Below are positions 49,927-60,823 of a DNA stretch of 64,000 nt, in pieces. The DNA is from an uncultured Chromatiaceae bacterium (lineage in GTDB: Bacteria; Pseudomonadota; Gammaproteobacteria; Tenderiales; Tenderiaceae). The stretch spans positions 1 to 64,000 of the forward strand of contig CALZIO010000009.1 in assembly GCA_945787785.1 (NCBI GenBank). Direction: 5' to 3'. Position numbers and translations under genes: made by a program. The notes beneath the pieces are model-generated. The model was not told where the DNA came from and did not search any database. It saw nothing but the letters and a program-made list of their open reading frames with translations. Position 1 is the first letter of the stretch; each line of letters begins with the position of its first letter.

Positions 49927-50738
49927 CAGAACTGCTCGCCGCCAGTTTCGCCATCGGATTTCTCGGTAGCCTGCACTGCATAGGCATGTGTGGTGGCCTG
50001 GTTACCGCCATGACCATGACACGATCACACACCTGGTGGCCTGGCATTATCTCTTATCAGTTCGGCCGCATTACCACCTACACAGCGCTTGGTTTGATCG
50101 CCGGTTTGATTGGCAGTCTATTCGCTCAGGATGGCTGGTTAAGCGGCGCACAAAATATATTAAGCATTTTTGCCGGTATGATAATCATCATCCTGGCCTT
50201 GCACATTGCTGGCTGGCTGCCTGATCCTTTTTCCCGCTTAAGTACGCGCATAGCCAATGCAACAGGATTAAGCCGCGCCATCAACGCTGCGGCGACGCAG
50301 GACACCACAGGGCCCTGGTATTCTGTCGGCATCCTCAACGGTTTACTGCCTTGCGGTCTGGTCTATGCGGGCCTGGGTTTAAGCCTCACTGCTCATGCCA
50401 GTTGGCAAGGCGCAGCAGCTATGTTTGTTTTTGGCTTGGGCACTGTGCCGGCAATGATGGCTGTACCCGCGCTGATGCGAGCAGTCACACCTGCCATGCG
50501 TGGCCGGATACTTAAGGTTGGCGCCGTTTTATTGATCCTGATTGGCGTTTTTACGCTAATGCGCGGCACCACACTCGGGAAACATGATCATAACAATCAT
50601 GATGGTTCACAACACCAGCATGAACAGCATCAGCATGACATGTCGATGAATGAACTTTCAAAACTGGATCCCGACAGTTATTGCATTACCGATATAACAC
50701 CAACAAAACAATTAACAGAGAGCACAAGCGAAGAATAA
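49923..50738 (+). CDS. SafE/TauE-family membrane protein with His-rich C-terminus
   Basis: FLGSLHCIGMCGGLV motif; tail GKHDHNNHDGSQHQHEQHQHD. Confidence 0.85.
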   Translation: MTELLAASFAIGFLGSLHCIGMCGGLVTAMTMTRSHTWWPGIISYQFGRITTYTALGLIAGLIGSLFAQDGWLSGAQNILSIFAGMIIIILALHIAGWLPDPFSRLSTRIANATGLSRAINAAATQDTTGPWYSVGILNGLLPCGLVYAGLGLSLTAHASWQGAAAMFVFGLGTVPAMMAVPALMRAVTPAMRGRILKVGAVLLILIGVFTLMRGTTLGKHDHNNHDGSQHQHEQHQHDMSMNELSKLDPDSYCITDITPTKQLTESTSEE

Positions 50739-50768
50739 GCTGCAAGTTTTATAGACGGGGGTGTCTTA

Positions 50769-51359
50769 ATGAACGAGCAAGAACATAGCAATGGCAGTGA
50801 ATGGCACCCTTTTCAGGCGCACATTTATGCCGCCGTCTATGTTCATGAAAACCAGGCCATTCGAATTATCGAGCACCTGATTCAGAATGACTTCCTGATG
50901 GATCGCATATCCATTCTTGGCCGCCGCTTTTCCAAAGGCGACGATATCCTCGGTATTTATTACCCTTCGCCCAAAGAGCGCATGAAGGTTTGGGTTAAAC
51001 GCGGCGTTATTATTGGTGCTATCTGGGGATTTGTCGCCAGCCTCATCAGCACGGTTGCCTCACTTGAAGGCAGCAATCAGGATATATTAATCCATACCTT
51101 CATATGGACTACCATCTACAGTGCCTTGGTCGGTGGCTTGATGGCAGGTGCAGCAGCCTTCTCACAAATCGCCTCGATGCTGCATCGCATGGGTATCCCC
51201 CAGGATCAGATAAAACAACTCGAAACCGCCATCAGAGAACAGAAATACGTCATACTATTATTGGGCTCACGCCAGGAGTTGGAGCCGTTTCGTTATAAAA
51301 TTGAACATAGCGGCGCGGAACTGTTTCTGGAATTCGCTAAAGACAAACTGGAAGTTTAA
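50769..51359 (+). CDS. hypothetical membrane protein, glycine-rich two-TM type
   Basis: ORF with two TM segments. Confidence 0.7.
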   Translation: MNEQEHSNGSEWHPFQAHIYAAVYVHENQAIRIIEHLIQNDFLMDRISILGRRFSKGDDILGIYYPSPKERMKVWVKRGVIIGAIWGFVASLISTVASLEGSNQDILIHTFIWTTIYSALVGGLMAGAAAFSQIASMLHRMGIPQDQIKQLETAIREQKYVILLLGSRQELEPFRYKIEHSGAELFLEFAKDKLEV

Positions 51360-51383
51360 TGATTATATTTATAAAACTGTGAC

Positions 51384-51521
51384 ATGAATATTATGTGGGC
51401 AATGGCACTGTTAGAACTTGGCCTGTTAGTAATCATCGTTGCAGTTGTTGTCTGGGCCATTAGAAAAAAACCGGCAGCAAAGAATGATTCTGATCCACCA
51501 AACCCTAATGATAAATCTTAA
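51384..51521 (+). CDS. 45-aa single-TM protein
   Basis: Hand-read ORF MNIMWAMALLELGLLVIIVAVVVWAIRKKPAAKNDSDPPNPNDKS*. Confidence 0.45.
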   Translation: MNIMWAMALLELGLLVIIVAVVVWAIRKKPAAKNDSDPPNPNDKS

Positions 51522-51672
51522 GCACATGACTCCGACCCATGTGCCCTGTACGTATACGCGGAGTGACGAAGAATTGGCTTCATTACAGCCCACTATAACC
51601 TTATGTTTTCAGATGAAACCAGCAAATAATAACTACCCGAACTAACGCTGGCTGTGACAGGTCAAATAAAAT

Positions 51673-52062
51673 ATGAATGTCAGAATTTCAATTTATTTGC
51701 TGTGTTTATTGTTCCCAGCCATAGGGATGGCTGATAAATCCAGCGTCGACTCGATGAAATTGCAGAAACTAAACCAGTCAAGCCAACAAAAACTAGAGAT
51801 CATTCAAAGCCCCACTAAATCTCAGACAGGGTCGAAAACACAAAAAGATAAAAAGTCTCAGGAAAGTCTAAATTTGAATCAACAAATTGATCAGTTAATG
51901 TTGCAAGAAAACCAGAAGCGTAAGCAAGCCACATCGAAACACCGCACCAAGGCTTCCCCTTCAACCTCCCACCATCGTATAAAATCAAACGCTCAACATC
52001 AGCAATTCCGTCAAGAGCAAAAAATCCAATTGAATCGATTCAGGTTACAACAACAAAAATAA
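51673..52062 (+). CDS. hypothetical secreted Gln/Lys-rich protein
   Basis: Signal peptide followed by low-complexity polar sequence. Confidence 0.55.
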   Translation: MNVRISIYLLCLLFPAIGMADKSSVDSMKLQKLNQSSQQKLEIIQSPTKSQTGSKTQKDKKSQESLNLNQQIDQLMLQENQKRKQATSKHRTKASPSTSHHRIKSNAQHQQFRQEQKIQLNRFRLQQQK

Positions 52063-52123
52063 GCTTACTTATAATACTATAGAGACTTGAGACTCACTTC
52101 ACTGGTTTTACAATCAAACAATC

Positions 52124-53959
52124 TCAAGTTGGGTGAAATGGAAAAATCATTGGCGCAATAACCAAGGTGACCAGATAGGTCAGTAACAACAGTGGTGTCC
52201 CCACCTTCACAAAATCAGTGAACTTATACCGGCCTGGGTCAACAACCAGAGTCACCACCGGCGTCGACACTGGCGTTGAATAAGCAGCGGATGCGGCTAT
52301 CAACACTGCCACGGCAAACGGATACGGTGATACACCAGTTGCCGCGGCGACATAGATGGCAATGGGTGCGACAAGTACTGCGGAGGCGGTATTGGACAAT
52401 ACCAATCCAAGTCCTGCTGTGAGGAAAAAGATCACACTTAGCATTAAATAAGGACCAGAATCGCCTACCGTGGATATCAAATTATCAACGATAAGCTGCG
52501 TACCGCCAGTTTTGGTCAGCGCATCGGCAAGCGGCAACATGCCGGCAATGAGCACCAAGCTGCTCCAATGAATTGCCCGATAGGCATCTTCCATGGTCAG
52601 GCAACGGGTAAATACGGCAGCGAGTGCCGCCATTAACACGGCCGTCACCAACGGCACCACACCAAAAATTGTAAGCATGACCATGGCAACAAGAATTGTA
52701 AGTGCAATCGGCATGCGGCGATAAGACGGAACAATATCAGTGAGCTCAGTGGGCATTTCCAGCACCACGAAGTCGTGAGCCAGCGACTGCAACTGTTGGA
52801 TCCTGGACCAAGGCCCTATGACAAACAGACTGTCTGACGAATGCAGCTTCACATCCTTGAAGTCAGCTACTGGCTCTTTGGACCGGCGTAATCCCATCAC
52901 GTGAAGATTATAATTCGAACGAAACTCGGCTTCGCGCAACGACTTGCCGATCAATTTCGATTCTGGGTGTATCAAGACTGAAGCACCACCCAGTTCCCAT
53001 AACCAGCGTTTTCTTTCTAGTATGGATATTGGCAGTCGTGTTAATGCCTGTTCATTACACAGGCGCTCATTATCTTCAGGCGTGCCGACCACCACCAGGA
53101 CGTCCTGCGCATGCAGCTCAGTGCCGGGCATGGGTGCCGCATTACGATCCTCGCCTCCGGGTACACTGCGCATTATTCCTATTACCCTGACCTGATAGCG
53201 ACTTTCAAGCTCGGTGTCAGCGATGGTTTTACCCGCCAGGGAAGATTGGTTATCTATACGCAGTCGCTGATACTCTTCACCAATTCTAAAATCATCCCAA
53301 AGTTCCAGGATAGAGCGGCCACGCAGCCCCGAACTTGTCTTGTCAGCGTCGCCTGGTAGCATTCGACGCCCTATGAGCAGAATATAAACAACGGCCACCA
53401 CCAGCACAGCTATACCAACCAGCGTAAAGCTGAAAAAACCGAATCCGTCATAGCCAGCACTCTTAAGTTCCTCATGCACGACGATATTCGGTGTGGTAGC
53501 AATCAACGTCAGCATGCCGCTGATGAGCGCGGCATAAGACATGGGAATCAACATGCGTGAGGCATTGAGTTTTGTTTCCACAGCAATCCTCAACACGATG
53601 GGAATGAAGATAGCAACAACCGCCGTTGAGCTCATAATCGATCCCAACACCCCTGCACCCACCATGATGAGTATCAATAAATGCGTCTCATTGCTGCCAC
53701 CTTTTTTGAGGATCCAGTCGCCCACTGCACTTGCAACACCTGTGCGGGCTAGCATCTCACCCACTATCAGCAGGCCAGCAACCAAAATGACTACTGAACT
53801 ACCGAATCCCGACAAGGCTTCACCAACGGTGAGCACACCGCTGAGCATCAACGCCAACACCACCAGTAATGCGACAATATCAAAACGCACGCGGTTAGTT
53901 GCCATCAACACAGCTGCAACTGCAATTACTGCAAACACAAACATAATCTCAGTAGTCAT
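52124..53959 (-). CDS. SLC13/ArsB-superfamily transporter with two TrkA-C (RCK_C) domains
   Basis: Multi-TM halves flanking two RCK_C-like segments. Confidence 0.88.
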   Translation of the reverse strand: MTTEIMFVFAVIAVAAVLMATNRVRFDIVALLVVLALMLSGVLTVGEALSGFGSSVVILVAGLLIVGEMLARTGVASAVGDWILKKGGSNETHLLILIMVGAGVLGSIMSSTAVVAIFIPIVLRIAVETKLNASRMLIPMSYAALISGMLTLIATTPNIVVHEELKSAGYDGFGFFSFTLVGIAVLVVAVVYILLIGRRMLPGDADKTSSGLRGRSILELWDDFRIGEEYQRLRIDNQSSLAGKTIADTELESRYQVRVIGIMRSVPGGEDRNAAPMPGTELHAQDVLVVVGTPEDNERLCNEQALTRLPISILERKRWLWELGGASVLIHPESKLIGKSLREAEFRSNYNLHVMGLRRSKEPVADFKDVKLHSSDSLFVIGPWSRIQQLQSLAHDFVVLEMPTELTDIVPSYRRMPIALTILVAMVMLTIFGVVPLVTAVLMAALAAVFTRCLTMEDAYRAIHWSSLVLIAGMLPLADALTKTGGTQLIVDNLISTVGDSGPYLMLSVIFFLTAGLGLVLSNTASAVLVAPIAIYVAAATGVSPYPFAVAVLIAASAAYSTPVSTPVVTLVVDPGRYKFTDFVKVGTPLLLLTYLVTLVIAPMIFPFHPT

Positions 53960-54006
53960 TAATCCATTTACCTGTCACTCGTATGTTTTAAGCAGATATC
54001 AATTAT

Positions 54007-54921
54007 TCAATAATAGACCTTGAGGTAACCCAATAGTCCAGACAATTTCGAGTCAAATTTGCCACGCATCTGATCATTTTTTGCCTGGAAATCCATATTA
54101 ACCAAGTTCAACCCAACACCGAACCCGACATGCTTAAAAGTATTGTGTTCGAAGTTCAGCAGAAATTCCTGCCGACTGCCTCCATAGTCACCAATCTCGA
54201 GAAAAAATAACTCATAACGCATATTGGCCTGCCATTTGTCACTCATTTGATAACGTCCGCCTACGCTAGCGGTAGGTAACGGTATGTTTGCTTTGGTATT
54301 GACACTATCCTGCTCGATAGAAAACGTGTTAGTCACTTGAGCCGTATACGCAATGTCAACGTCAACAGACTGGATGTTCAAGCCTGCACCGATGTACCAC
54401 TCGTAGTCGCGTTTATTAAGGAAAGACCAGGCATAACCCAATTTCAGCAGATCGAAATTCCATTGTGTAACGACCTCTGCTCCAATAGGGATGACATCCA
54501 TACCGTCAGGGTCGTCAGGGTCGCCAATAATGGCTTCTTGTGTGGCGATGGAATGGCCCTCGCGCCGGCTATTGTAGTAGGTCCAGTCGATGCGATGCCG
54601 CTTGTTAAAGCGAAAAAAACCATCAATGCGCCCGACGGTTTCGCTGGAATCGACGTTAAAACTGTCTTCGAGAGCGATTACCGTGCCGATAGGAACCGTG
54701 CGTGAGTCAAAACGGATATTGGTGTCGAAGCTGCCGATAAAAAAGGCACCAAAACGAATTTTAAATCGCTCGGTGGGCGGGTAATCATCATAGTTGTCCG
54801 AGGCGGTAACGGGGAACACAGCGCCAACGACTAATGCCAAGCCTACAACAAGCACTCGCACCTTGTTGAATGCCATGCAATATCTCCGAGCGTCTCTACC
54901 TATCTTGACCATGCGGCCCAC
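54007..54921 (-). CDS. outer-membrane beta-barrel protein
   Basis: Signal peptide, alternating beta-strands, C-terminal YY. Confidence 0.7.
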   Translation of the reverse strand: MGRMVKIGRDARRYCMAFNKVRVLVVGLALVVGAVFPVTASDNYDDYPPTERFKIRFGAFFIGSFDTNIRFDSRTVPIGTVIALEDSFNVDSSETVGRIDGFFRFNKRHRIDWTYYNSRREGHSIATQEAIIGDPDDPDGMDVIPIGAEVVTQWNFDLLKLGYAWSFLNKRDYEWYIGAGLNIQSVDVDIAYTAQVTNTFSIEQDSVNTKANIPLPTASVGGRYQMSDKWQANMRYELFFLEIGDYGGSRQEFLLNFEHNTFKHVGFGVGLNLVNMDFQAKNDQMRGKFDSKLSGLLGYLKVYY

Positions 54922-55014
54922 ACCGCCCCTGCTGAAGAATGTAATTATTTTATCTGTTTACTCTAATGCATTCTTCCGTCATTGATCTTACTATTTTTAC
55001 ATCAGCTAAAAGGT

Positions 55015-56979
55015 TCAGGGCGTGTACCAGATAGGCGATGTATAGGCTCTATCCTGCAGTGTCGCTGGAACAATGTCGGGGCGATCTATATTAAAGAACG
55101 CTGCATCATAGGTAGTCCAACGTGGGGTTGGGATCTCTAGTACCCGCACATAGTAGAAGGCATGTTCATTGGGATCGAAATCGGGATCTTGCCAATACCC
55201 CGCCAACAATGCAGCGCCGATAGTATTGGTATAGGTCGCGGTCTCGACATCAACTGTGTTGCCGACGGACTCCTTGGCACGACCATCAGCACCAATCTTG
55301 CGGCCGTCGGAAACGGCTATGTCAAAAATACGCTCATGGGTATCGCCCTTGTTGTCCACCCAGCCTTTGATAATCTGAACACGATCCAGATTGGCGCCGT
55401 CAGGATCACGTAACGCCCGGATCATAAAGTTTGGCGCCTTACCTTCGGGCGCCTTCATCAAATCACCCCCCATGGGTACCCCACGGCGGTAACCCTGGGC
55501 GATAAAATCAGGCCGTGCCACCTCGTCCGCTTCGAATTCCCAGCCAGCAAACACACGTACCCTGATCCGGGTCCCGGTAGTTGCGTAGACCTCCTTGCGC
55601 TTCATTGCAGCAAAGATTTCACCACGGGTATTTTCACGTGTCCACACGGCGGTAAGACCAGAGGCCACCTCCTGTGAGGTCATGATTCTAAGAGCAGGAT
55701 CATCAGCAGGAATTACTTCGTTATTGTGCCGATTTGGCGATGGTTCGGTCTTCTGATACTTACCGAAATAGTTTTCTTCTCGTGTTGTCGCCAAGGCGGT
55801 GTGGGAGTCAGATGCGGCGTTCAATCCGAACTTAAAGGGATTGGCACCGATATTCTTGGCAAACTTGAGACCCAACTTAAGTGCTGAGCGTGCATATTCG
55901 TACTGCAGCATCTCTTTTGTTTTTGCTGCAGATCCATCGAGGTTGCCAACATCCCAGTTCTCGTAATCGGCAAATTCGTCCTCGGTAGACAGCAATGGGT
56001 GTGTCTCCTCGTCACCTTTAATCTGCGACATCTCGTGCAGCGGCTCCCAGCGTATCCGTTTCTCTGCATATTCACGGCTAATCTTTTTACCCGAGAATGT
56101 TTTCTCGCTGAACATCAAACCATTGCTGACATTTCCATTATGAGGTATAGCGATGACCTGTCCGCCCGTCTTATCCTCATAGCCGGCCAGAAATTCCCAT
56201 AGATCCTCAGGATCAAAACTGTCGAATGACGAGAATGGCAAGGTCTGGCTGGTCTTGTCGGCACCGTCAGCAAAGATAACAACGCGATGCAAGTTGTTGC
56301 CGTCCGGGGTAGAGGTCCATTCGAATCCGGTCATCGCCGTGAAGCGGCCTGGTTCGTTGTAGGTTTCCGCCTTGTTTACGAAATTCACCCAGATACTTTG
56401 TGCCAATTCTTCAGTTGCGAAAGGATTAGTACCCTTCACACCATGCTCAATGATGTTTCCAAACGCCTCCATCCGTCCTTCCGGACCGGCATTGAAACGT
56501 TCATGTATCCATTTTCCCCAGGGATCCGCCAACAAGAGGGGATTCGACTCACGGATCATCGGCGCCAAGCCAATTAACTCGGAGTGGTCGGTGATCACCA
56601 GAAAATCCAGCGGCCTAATGAGTTGCACTGGTTGGCCGGTGTTCGATATCACTTTCTCTCCCCGGGCGAAGCGATAACCGGCATCGACATCCAGTGTAGT
56701 CCCCACCAACCCCGCGTCGAACGAGAGATTTGTGTGGAAATGAGTATCACCAAACAAGACCTGATCGGGATAGGCCCTACCAACGAAGGGTGAATAAACC
56801 TTCTCAGTCGCGAGATCTTCGGCGCTAATCTCTCCGTGATCGTAGGGCGATGCCAACGTGGCGCCACCTGAGCACAGATAGAAAAACGTTGTCAGTGCCA
56901 TCAACCCGATTAGATAGCTGACACTCGTCTGCGGGCAATTTACCAACAAAGATTTTGATTCTAATTGTAGGCGACTCAT
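55015..56979 (-). CDS. DUF3604 family protein
   Basis: FGDTHFHTNLSFDAG, ITDHSELIGLAPM, RIRVRVFAGWEF. Confidence 0.85.
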   Translation of the reverse strand: MSRLQLESKSLLVNCPQTSVSYLIGLMALTTFFYLCSGGATLASPYDHGEISAEDLATEKVYSPFVGRAYPDQVLFGDTHFHTNLSFDAGLVGTTLDVDAGYRFARGEKVISNTGQPVQLIRPLDFLVITDHSELIGLAPMIRESNPLLLADPWGKWIHERFNAGPEGRMEAFGNIIEHGVKGTNPFATEELAQSIWVNFVNKAETYNEPGRFTAMTGFEWTSTPDGNNLHRVVIFADGADKTSQTLPFSSFDSFDPEDLWEFLAGYEDKTGGQVIAIPHNGNVSNGLMFSEKTFSGKKISREYAEKRIRWEPLHEMSQIKGDEETHPLLSTEDEFADYENWDVGNLDGSAAKTKEMLQYEYARSALKLGLKFAKNIGANPFKFGLNAASDSHTALATTREENYFGKYQKTEPSPNRHNNEVIPADDPALRIMTSQEVASGLTAVWTRENTRGEIFAAMKRKEVYATTGTRIRVRVFAGWEFEADEVARPDFIAQGYRRGVPMGGDLMKAPEGKAPNFMIRALRDPDGANLDRVQIIKGWVDNKGDTHERIFDIAVSDGRKIGADGRAKESVGNTVDVETATYTNTIGAALLAGYWQDPDFDPNEHAFYYVRVLEIPTPRWTTYDAAFFNIDRPDIVPATLQDRAYTSPIWYTP

Positions 56980-57012
56980 ATCGGTTCCCTCCTTTTATTT
57001 ACGCCAACGCTC

Positions 57013-57618
57013 TTACGGTGGAAAACTCCTCAGTATTCGCTGGATAGCATCATTAATGCGCTGTTCGTTCACCTCAGGACGACTCGATTGAGTTACCGTA
57101 CCACTAGCCGACCCTTCCCAGACAAGTTCTTTATTGTCAGCCTCGAACATCGCGATAATCAACGTGCCGACCGTGTAGTTGAACTGTGTCGTCGTGCTTG
57201 TTCCCATGTTTGTTGTCCCCCAATGCATACTACTGTGCCGGGTTGATCCACCCCAATGCGAGGGATAACGGTATCCATGGCCACTCCAACTGCTATGTAC
57301 TGTTTGAAATGAGGTGCGATCCTCGGTTGTGACCTGATAGCCTATGGCTAGGTCGGCTTTATCGCCATCATCGACCTGCTGCAGCCCCTTCGATGTCAGA
57401 TCCGCAACTATGGCAGCAACAATCCGTTGCTCATTAAAGCCATTGATAGGTTGCCCCATGTTATCCAGTAAGGCAAAGGTCTGAAATTGTGAGAAATCGG
57501 CACCGGGATCCCAGTCGTTATTGATACTAATGCCGCTACAGGCTGTTAACGTGGTGATCGCAAGAAATAATGCAGCGATTTTTATAGCAATTATCTTGGT
57601 GTCATATCCCAACAGCAT
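57013..57618 (-). CDS. DUF4136 lipoprotein
   Basis: Lipobox TACSG, DWDPGADFSQFQTFAL, C-terminal NDAIQRILRSFPP. Confidence 0.85.
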   Translation of the reverse strand: MLLGYDTKIIAIKIAALFLAITTLTACSGISINNDWDPGADFSQFQTFALLDNMGQPINGFNEQRIVAAIVADLTSKGLQQVDDGDKADLAIGYQVTTEDRTSFQTVHSSWSGHGYRYPSHWGGSTRHSSMHWGTTNMGTSTTTQFNYTVGTLIIAMFEADNKELVWEGSASGTVTQSSRPEVNEQRINDAIQRILRSFPP

Positions 57619-57792
57619 TACGACCTACCTCTCTAAAATCTGGATTATTAGCATTAAGTAAACAATCATTCTTTCTCAAACACAAGATCTGTCCTGCAAC
57701 AAATATAACCGCACTTATTTTATTTGTTTCACCTTTGCACGGCGAAATGAATTTATAACCCTACTCTGCTAATATTAATAAATTGCTTCCTA

Positions 57793-57990
57793 AGGACACT
57801 CTTGATTAATTCGTCATTCCGGGCGAAGCGTAGCGTACGAGCCCACGGATGGGCGAGGTAGACCCTGTCAGGAACATAGGGTCGAGCCCCGGAATCCAGT
57901 GCTTCTAATTCAATGCCTTGTGGATTCCGGCCCTTGTGCCCTTTGGGTATGCGCCGGAATGACGAAAAACGAATTAATCAGAGTGTCCCT
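57793..57990. mobile_element. MITE-like palindromic element about 0.2 kb
   Basis: Terminal inverted repeats GACACTCTTGATTAATTCGTCATTCCGG / CCGGAATGACGA...CGAATTAATCAGAGTGTC flanked by CCTAAG direct repeats. Confidence 0.65.
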
Positions 57991-58107
57991 AAGTATAACA
58001 AGACACAAACAGGAAGGTGTAAATAACATGACCATTGGATCTACCCACTTCGATTTCCCTAAAAGACTACAGTTGGCAGGTAATAATAATTTTCAGGAAT
58101 CCTTTTA

Positions 58108-59304
58108 ATGTTTCCCCTAAAACGCCGTACCAAAATCATAATCATCGCAGCACTCATAGTGTTAGTGATTATAGGCATCTGGCTTTATAGAACTGTTTAT
58201 GTTTCCACGGGCTCCGCCCTGTCACGTGCTGAATCATTCCTGTTCACTCGTACGACTGTCACGCAACTCGGCGAGCAAGGTGCCATGCGTTATTTTTTTG
58301 CAACCAATCGGCAGATGACACAAGAAAATGAAATTCTGAGATACCCATTTGGTAATCAACGCGAATCACTGCTCAAGTTTGGCTTTTACGATACCCGAGT
58401 AGAACCTAGTGTCGGTCTGGGTATGTTTATTAACCCAAGCGAATTCTTCCAAAACGAAGAAATAAAAATAGAAAGGATGAAGCAGCTGCAACAAGAAGCA
58501 TTTGTTCAAAAATTAAAAAAAGTTGTAGATGAATCACCGCAACGTTCCCTGTTAGTCGTTGTTCACGGTTTCAGGGAGGCCTTTCCTTCCGCCTTACGCA
58601 AAACGGCCTTTCTCGGGCATGTGCTCGATATCAATTCACCGATAATGTTATTCGACTGGCCAGGCGATCAGGGCTCAAACTTGCGCGGCTACCGGCGTGC
58701 AAGAACGGTCGCCACCGAGTCAGGTGTCGAACTGGCAAAAACCTTGGAGCTGATTATTCGCGATGTTCAACCAGATAAACTCTGGCTCATTGCCAACAGC
58801 ATGGGGGGACAAGTGGTTGCCGATGCATTCAGTCATATGTATCAAAACCCAGACTTTGCCGACGCCGAGATTGAACTTGAAGATGTTATCTTGACCGCTC
58901 CGGATGTGGGCCAGGATGATTTTGACAATCAATTCAAACATGAAATCAGCGCCATGGCGCGTAATGTTACGGTCTATGTCTCCTCGAATGACCGAGCCTT
59001 GGTGATGAGCCGTGTCATTAATCGTGAACCCCGACGCGGTGAAAGCACGCTTACGCCAGACATGCTGGATGAAGCTATCCGTGTTTCTGAGTTAATCGAA
59101 CCAAACGAAGAATTGGTGACTCTGGTTGATGTAACACCCGTCAACCGAACCCGTAATTTTCATAATTTCAGTTTGGAGACACCGGAGTTTTTTGATGATT
59201 TATACCTGCGCTTGATGAATGAAAGCAACTTGCGAACTCGACCGCTGTATCGCTTTGAAACGCCAGAAGGCGCCGCATATTTCGTACTAACCCCAGGACG
59301 TTAA
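58108..59304 (+). CDS. alpha/beta hydrolase, DUF900-like
   Basis: LLVVVHGFREAF, LIANSMGG nucleophile elbow. Confidence 0.82.
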   Translation: MFPLKRRTKIIIIAALIVLVIIGIWLYRTVYVSTGSALSRAESFLFTRTTVTQLGEQGAMRYFFATNRQMTQENEILRYPFGNQRESLLKFGFYDTRVEPSVGLGMFINPSEFFQNEEIKIERMKQLQQEAFVQKLKKVVDESPQRSLLVVVHGFREAFPSALRKTAFLGHVLDINSPIMLFDWPGDQGSNLRGYRRARTVATESGVELAKTLELIIRDVQPDKLWLIANSMGGQVVADAFSHMYQNPDFADAEIELEDVILTAPDVGQDDFDNQFKHEISAMARNVTVYVSSNDRALVMSRVINREPRRGESTLTPDMLDEAIRVSELIEPNEELVTLVDVTPVNRTRNFHNFSLETPEFFDDLYLRLMNESNLRTRPLYRFETPEGAAYFVLTPGR

Positions 59305-59319
59305 GTAAAGAATATAGTT

Positions 59320-60771
59320 ATGATACAAGTTTATCGACAACTAATCGCTTGCTGTAAAACTACCTTTACTTGCTTCATCGCGGCAACAATTATATTTTCT
59401 CTGCAAAGTTGTAGTGGCAAAGGACTTAAACCCTGGCACACAGAAAAGCTAACTGAAGAATTCACCCAAGACAAAGCCGATGAAGTGCAAAGCTTCGCGG
59501 ATTACTTGGCACTGGAAGATCGTTTATTCAAACAACTGGATGAAAAAGTCTACGCTAAAACCGAATCCGGGCCCGGTCATGAGCTCGACCGCTATAGCTC
59601 GGACAGTGCGGCCGATCCGCGCCAGCATAAACCGAACTGGAACCGCAGCTTTGAACTAAAAACCGAAAACCCACGCGGCGCTGTCTTGTTATTACACGGC
59701 ATGTCCGACTCACCCTATGCCCTGCACACACTGGGGCAGGCGCTTAACGAACAAAATTACTGGGTGGTCGGTCTGCGCATGCCCGGTCATGGCACCGCGC
59801 CATCGGGACTCAGATTCATAAATCGCCATGATATGGCAGCTGCAGTACGGTTGGGTATGACACACCTCGCTGGACAAGTGAAAGATAAACCTGTGCACAT
59901 GATTGGCTATTCAACTGGTGCGCCACTGGCCCTGGAATTCACCCTTGATGCCCTGGAAGGTAAAACAGCACCGGTACCTGGCAGTCTGATCCTGATCTCA
60001 CCTGCTATCGGGGTTCATGCAAGTGCTGCATTGGCGGGCACAAAGAACACGCTGGGTAACGTGCCAGGCTTTAGCGGGCTCGCCTTTTTACAAATCCAAC
60101 CCGAATTTGACCCGTATAAATACAATTCATTCGCGACCAATGCCGGTGCAGTGGTTCACCAGCTTACAAGTTCAGTTGCCAGTCGGATACAGTCTCGCGC
60201 CAATGCTAATCCAGATATAGTCTTACCGCCAACGCTGGTGTTTAAGTCAACAGTAGATGCAACTGTCAGCACCAATGCGGTGGTGGATCGTCTGCTTAAT
60301 CGTTTGAAACCCAATCGTCATGAACTGGTGCTGTTTGATATCAACCGTTTTGCCGTGGTGAAATCCAGGTTATTAATTGACGATCCCGCACCATTAACTG
60401 ACCGGGTTATGGATGACGCTGAGCTACCCTTCTCTGTCACCCTGGTGACTAATGAAAGCTCTAAAACAACAGATGTCGTTAGCAAACATAAACCACCGTT
60501 CACACCCGATACATCAAACACTAATCCATTAGACCTCGCCTGGCCACCAGGCGTTATCTCCCTCTCTCATGTGGCGTTACCGATTGCACCAGATGATCCC
60601 TTATATGGCCAACGTCCTCCGGAAAACCAGGATTTTCTGTTTCTCGGACAAATGGCGTTTCAAGGTGAACGTGGTTTATTACGGATCCCCAGCGACTGGA
60701 TGATACGCCTGAGATACAACCCGTTTTACGACTTTCTCGAAAGCCGCTCGATTGAATGGATGGATGGATAG
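59320..60771 (+). CDS. alpha/beta hydrolase lipoprotein
   Basis: Lipobox LQSCSG; VLLLHGMSDSPY; GYSTGAPLAL. Confidence 0.85.
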   Translation: MIQVYRQLIACCKTTFTCFIAATIIFSLQSCSGKGLKPWHTEKLTEEFTQDKADEVQSFADYLALEDRLFKQLDEKVYAKTESGPGHELDRYSSDSAADPRQHKPNWNRSFELKTENPRGAVLLLHGMSDSPYALHTLGQALNEQNYWVVGLRMPGHGTAPSGLRFINRHDMAAAVRLGMTHLAGQVKDKPVHMIGYSTGAPLALEFTLDALEGKTAPVPGSLILISPAIGVHASAALAGTKNTLGNVPGFSGLAFLQIQPEFDPYKYNSFATNAGAVVHQLTSSVASRIQSRANANPDIVLPPTLVFKSTVDATVSTNAVVDRLLNRLKPNRHELVLFDINRFAVVKSRLLIDDPAPLTDRVMDDAELPFSVTLVTNESSKTTDVVSKHKPPFTPDTSNTNPLDLAWPPGVISLSHVALPIAPDDPLYGQRPPENQDFLFLGQMAFQGERGLLRIPSDWMIRLRYNPFYDFLESRSIEWMDG

Positions 60772-60823
60772 GGCTAACGAATTAGAAAATTAATCAGAGA
60801 CTCTTTAGCTTTTTCTAGATCAA

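Noticed and set aside
52124-53959. Arsenite efflux pump supporting an arsenic role for the island
   Set aside because: It is an SLC13/ArsB-superfamily transporter with RCK_C domains, typical of anion transporters, and lies 30 kb from the cluster
54007-56979. Beta-barrel plus DUF3604 pair as a new system
   Set aside because: The genes are adjacent on one strand, but nothing in the sequence indicates functional coupling
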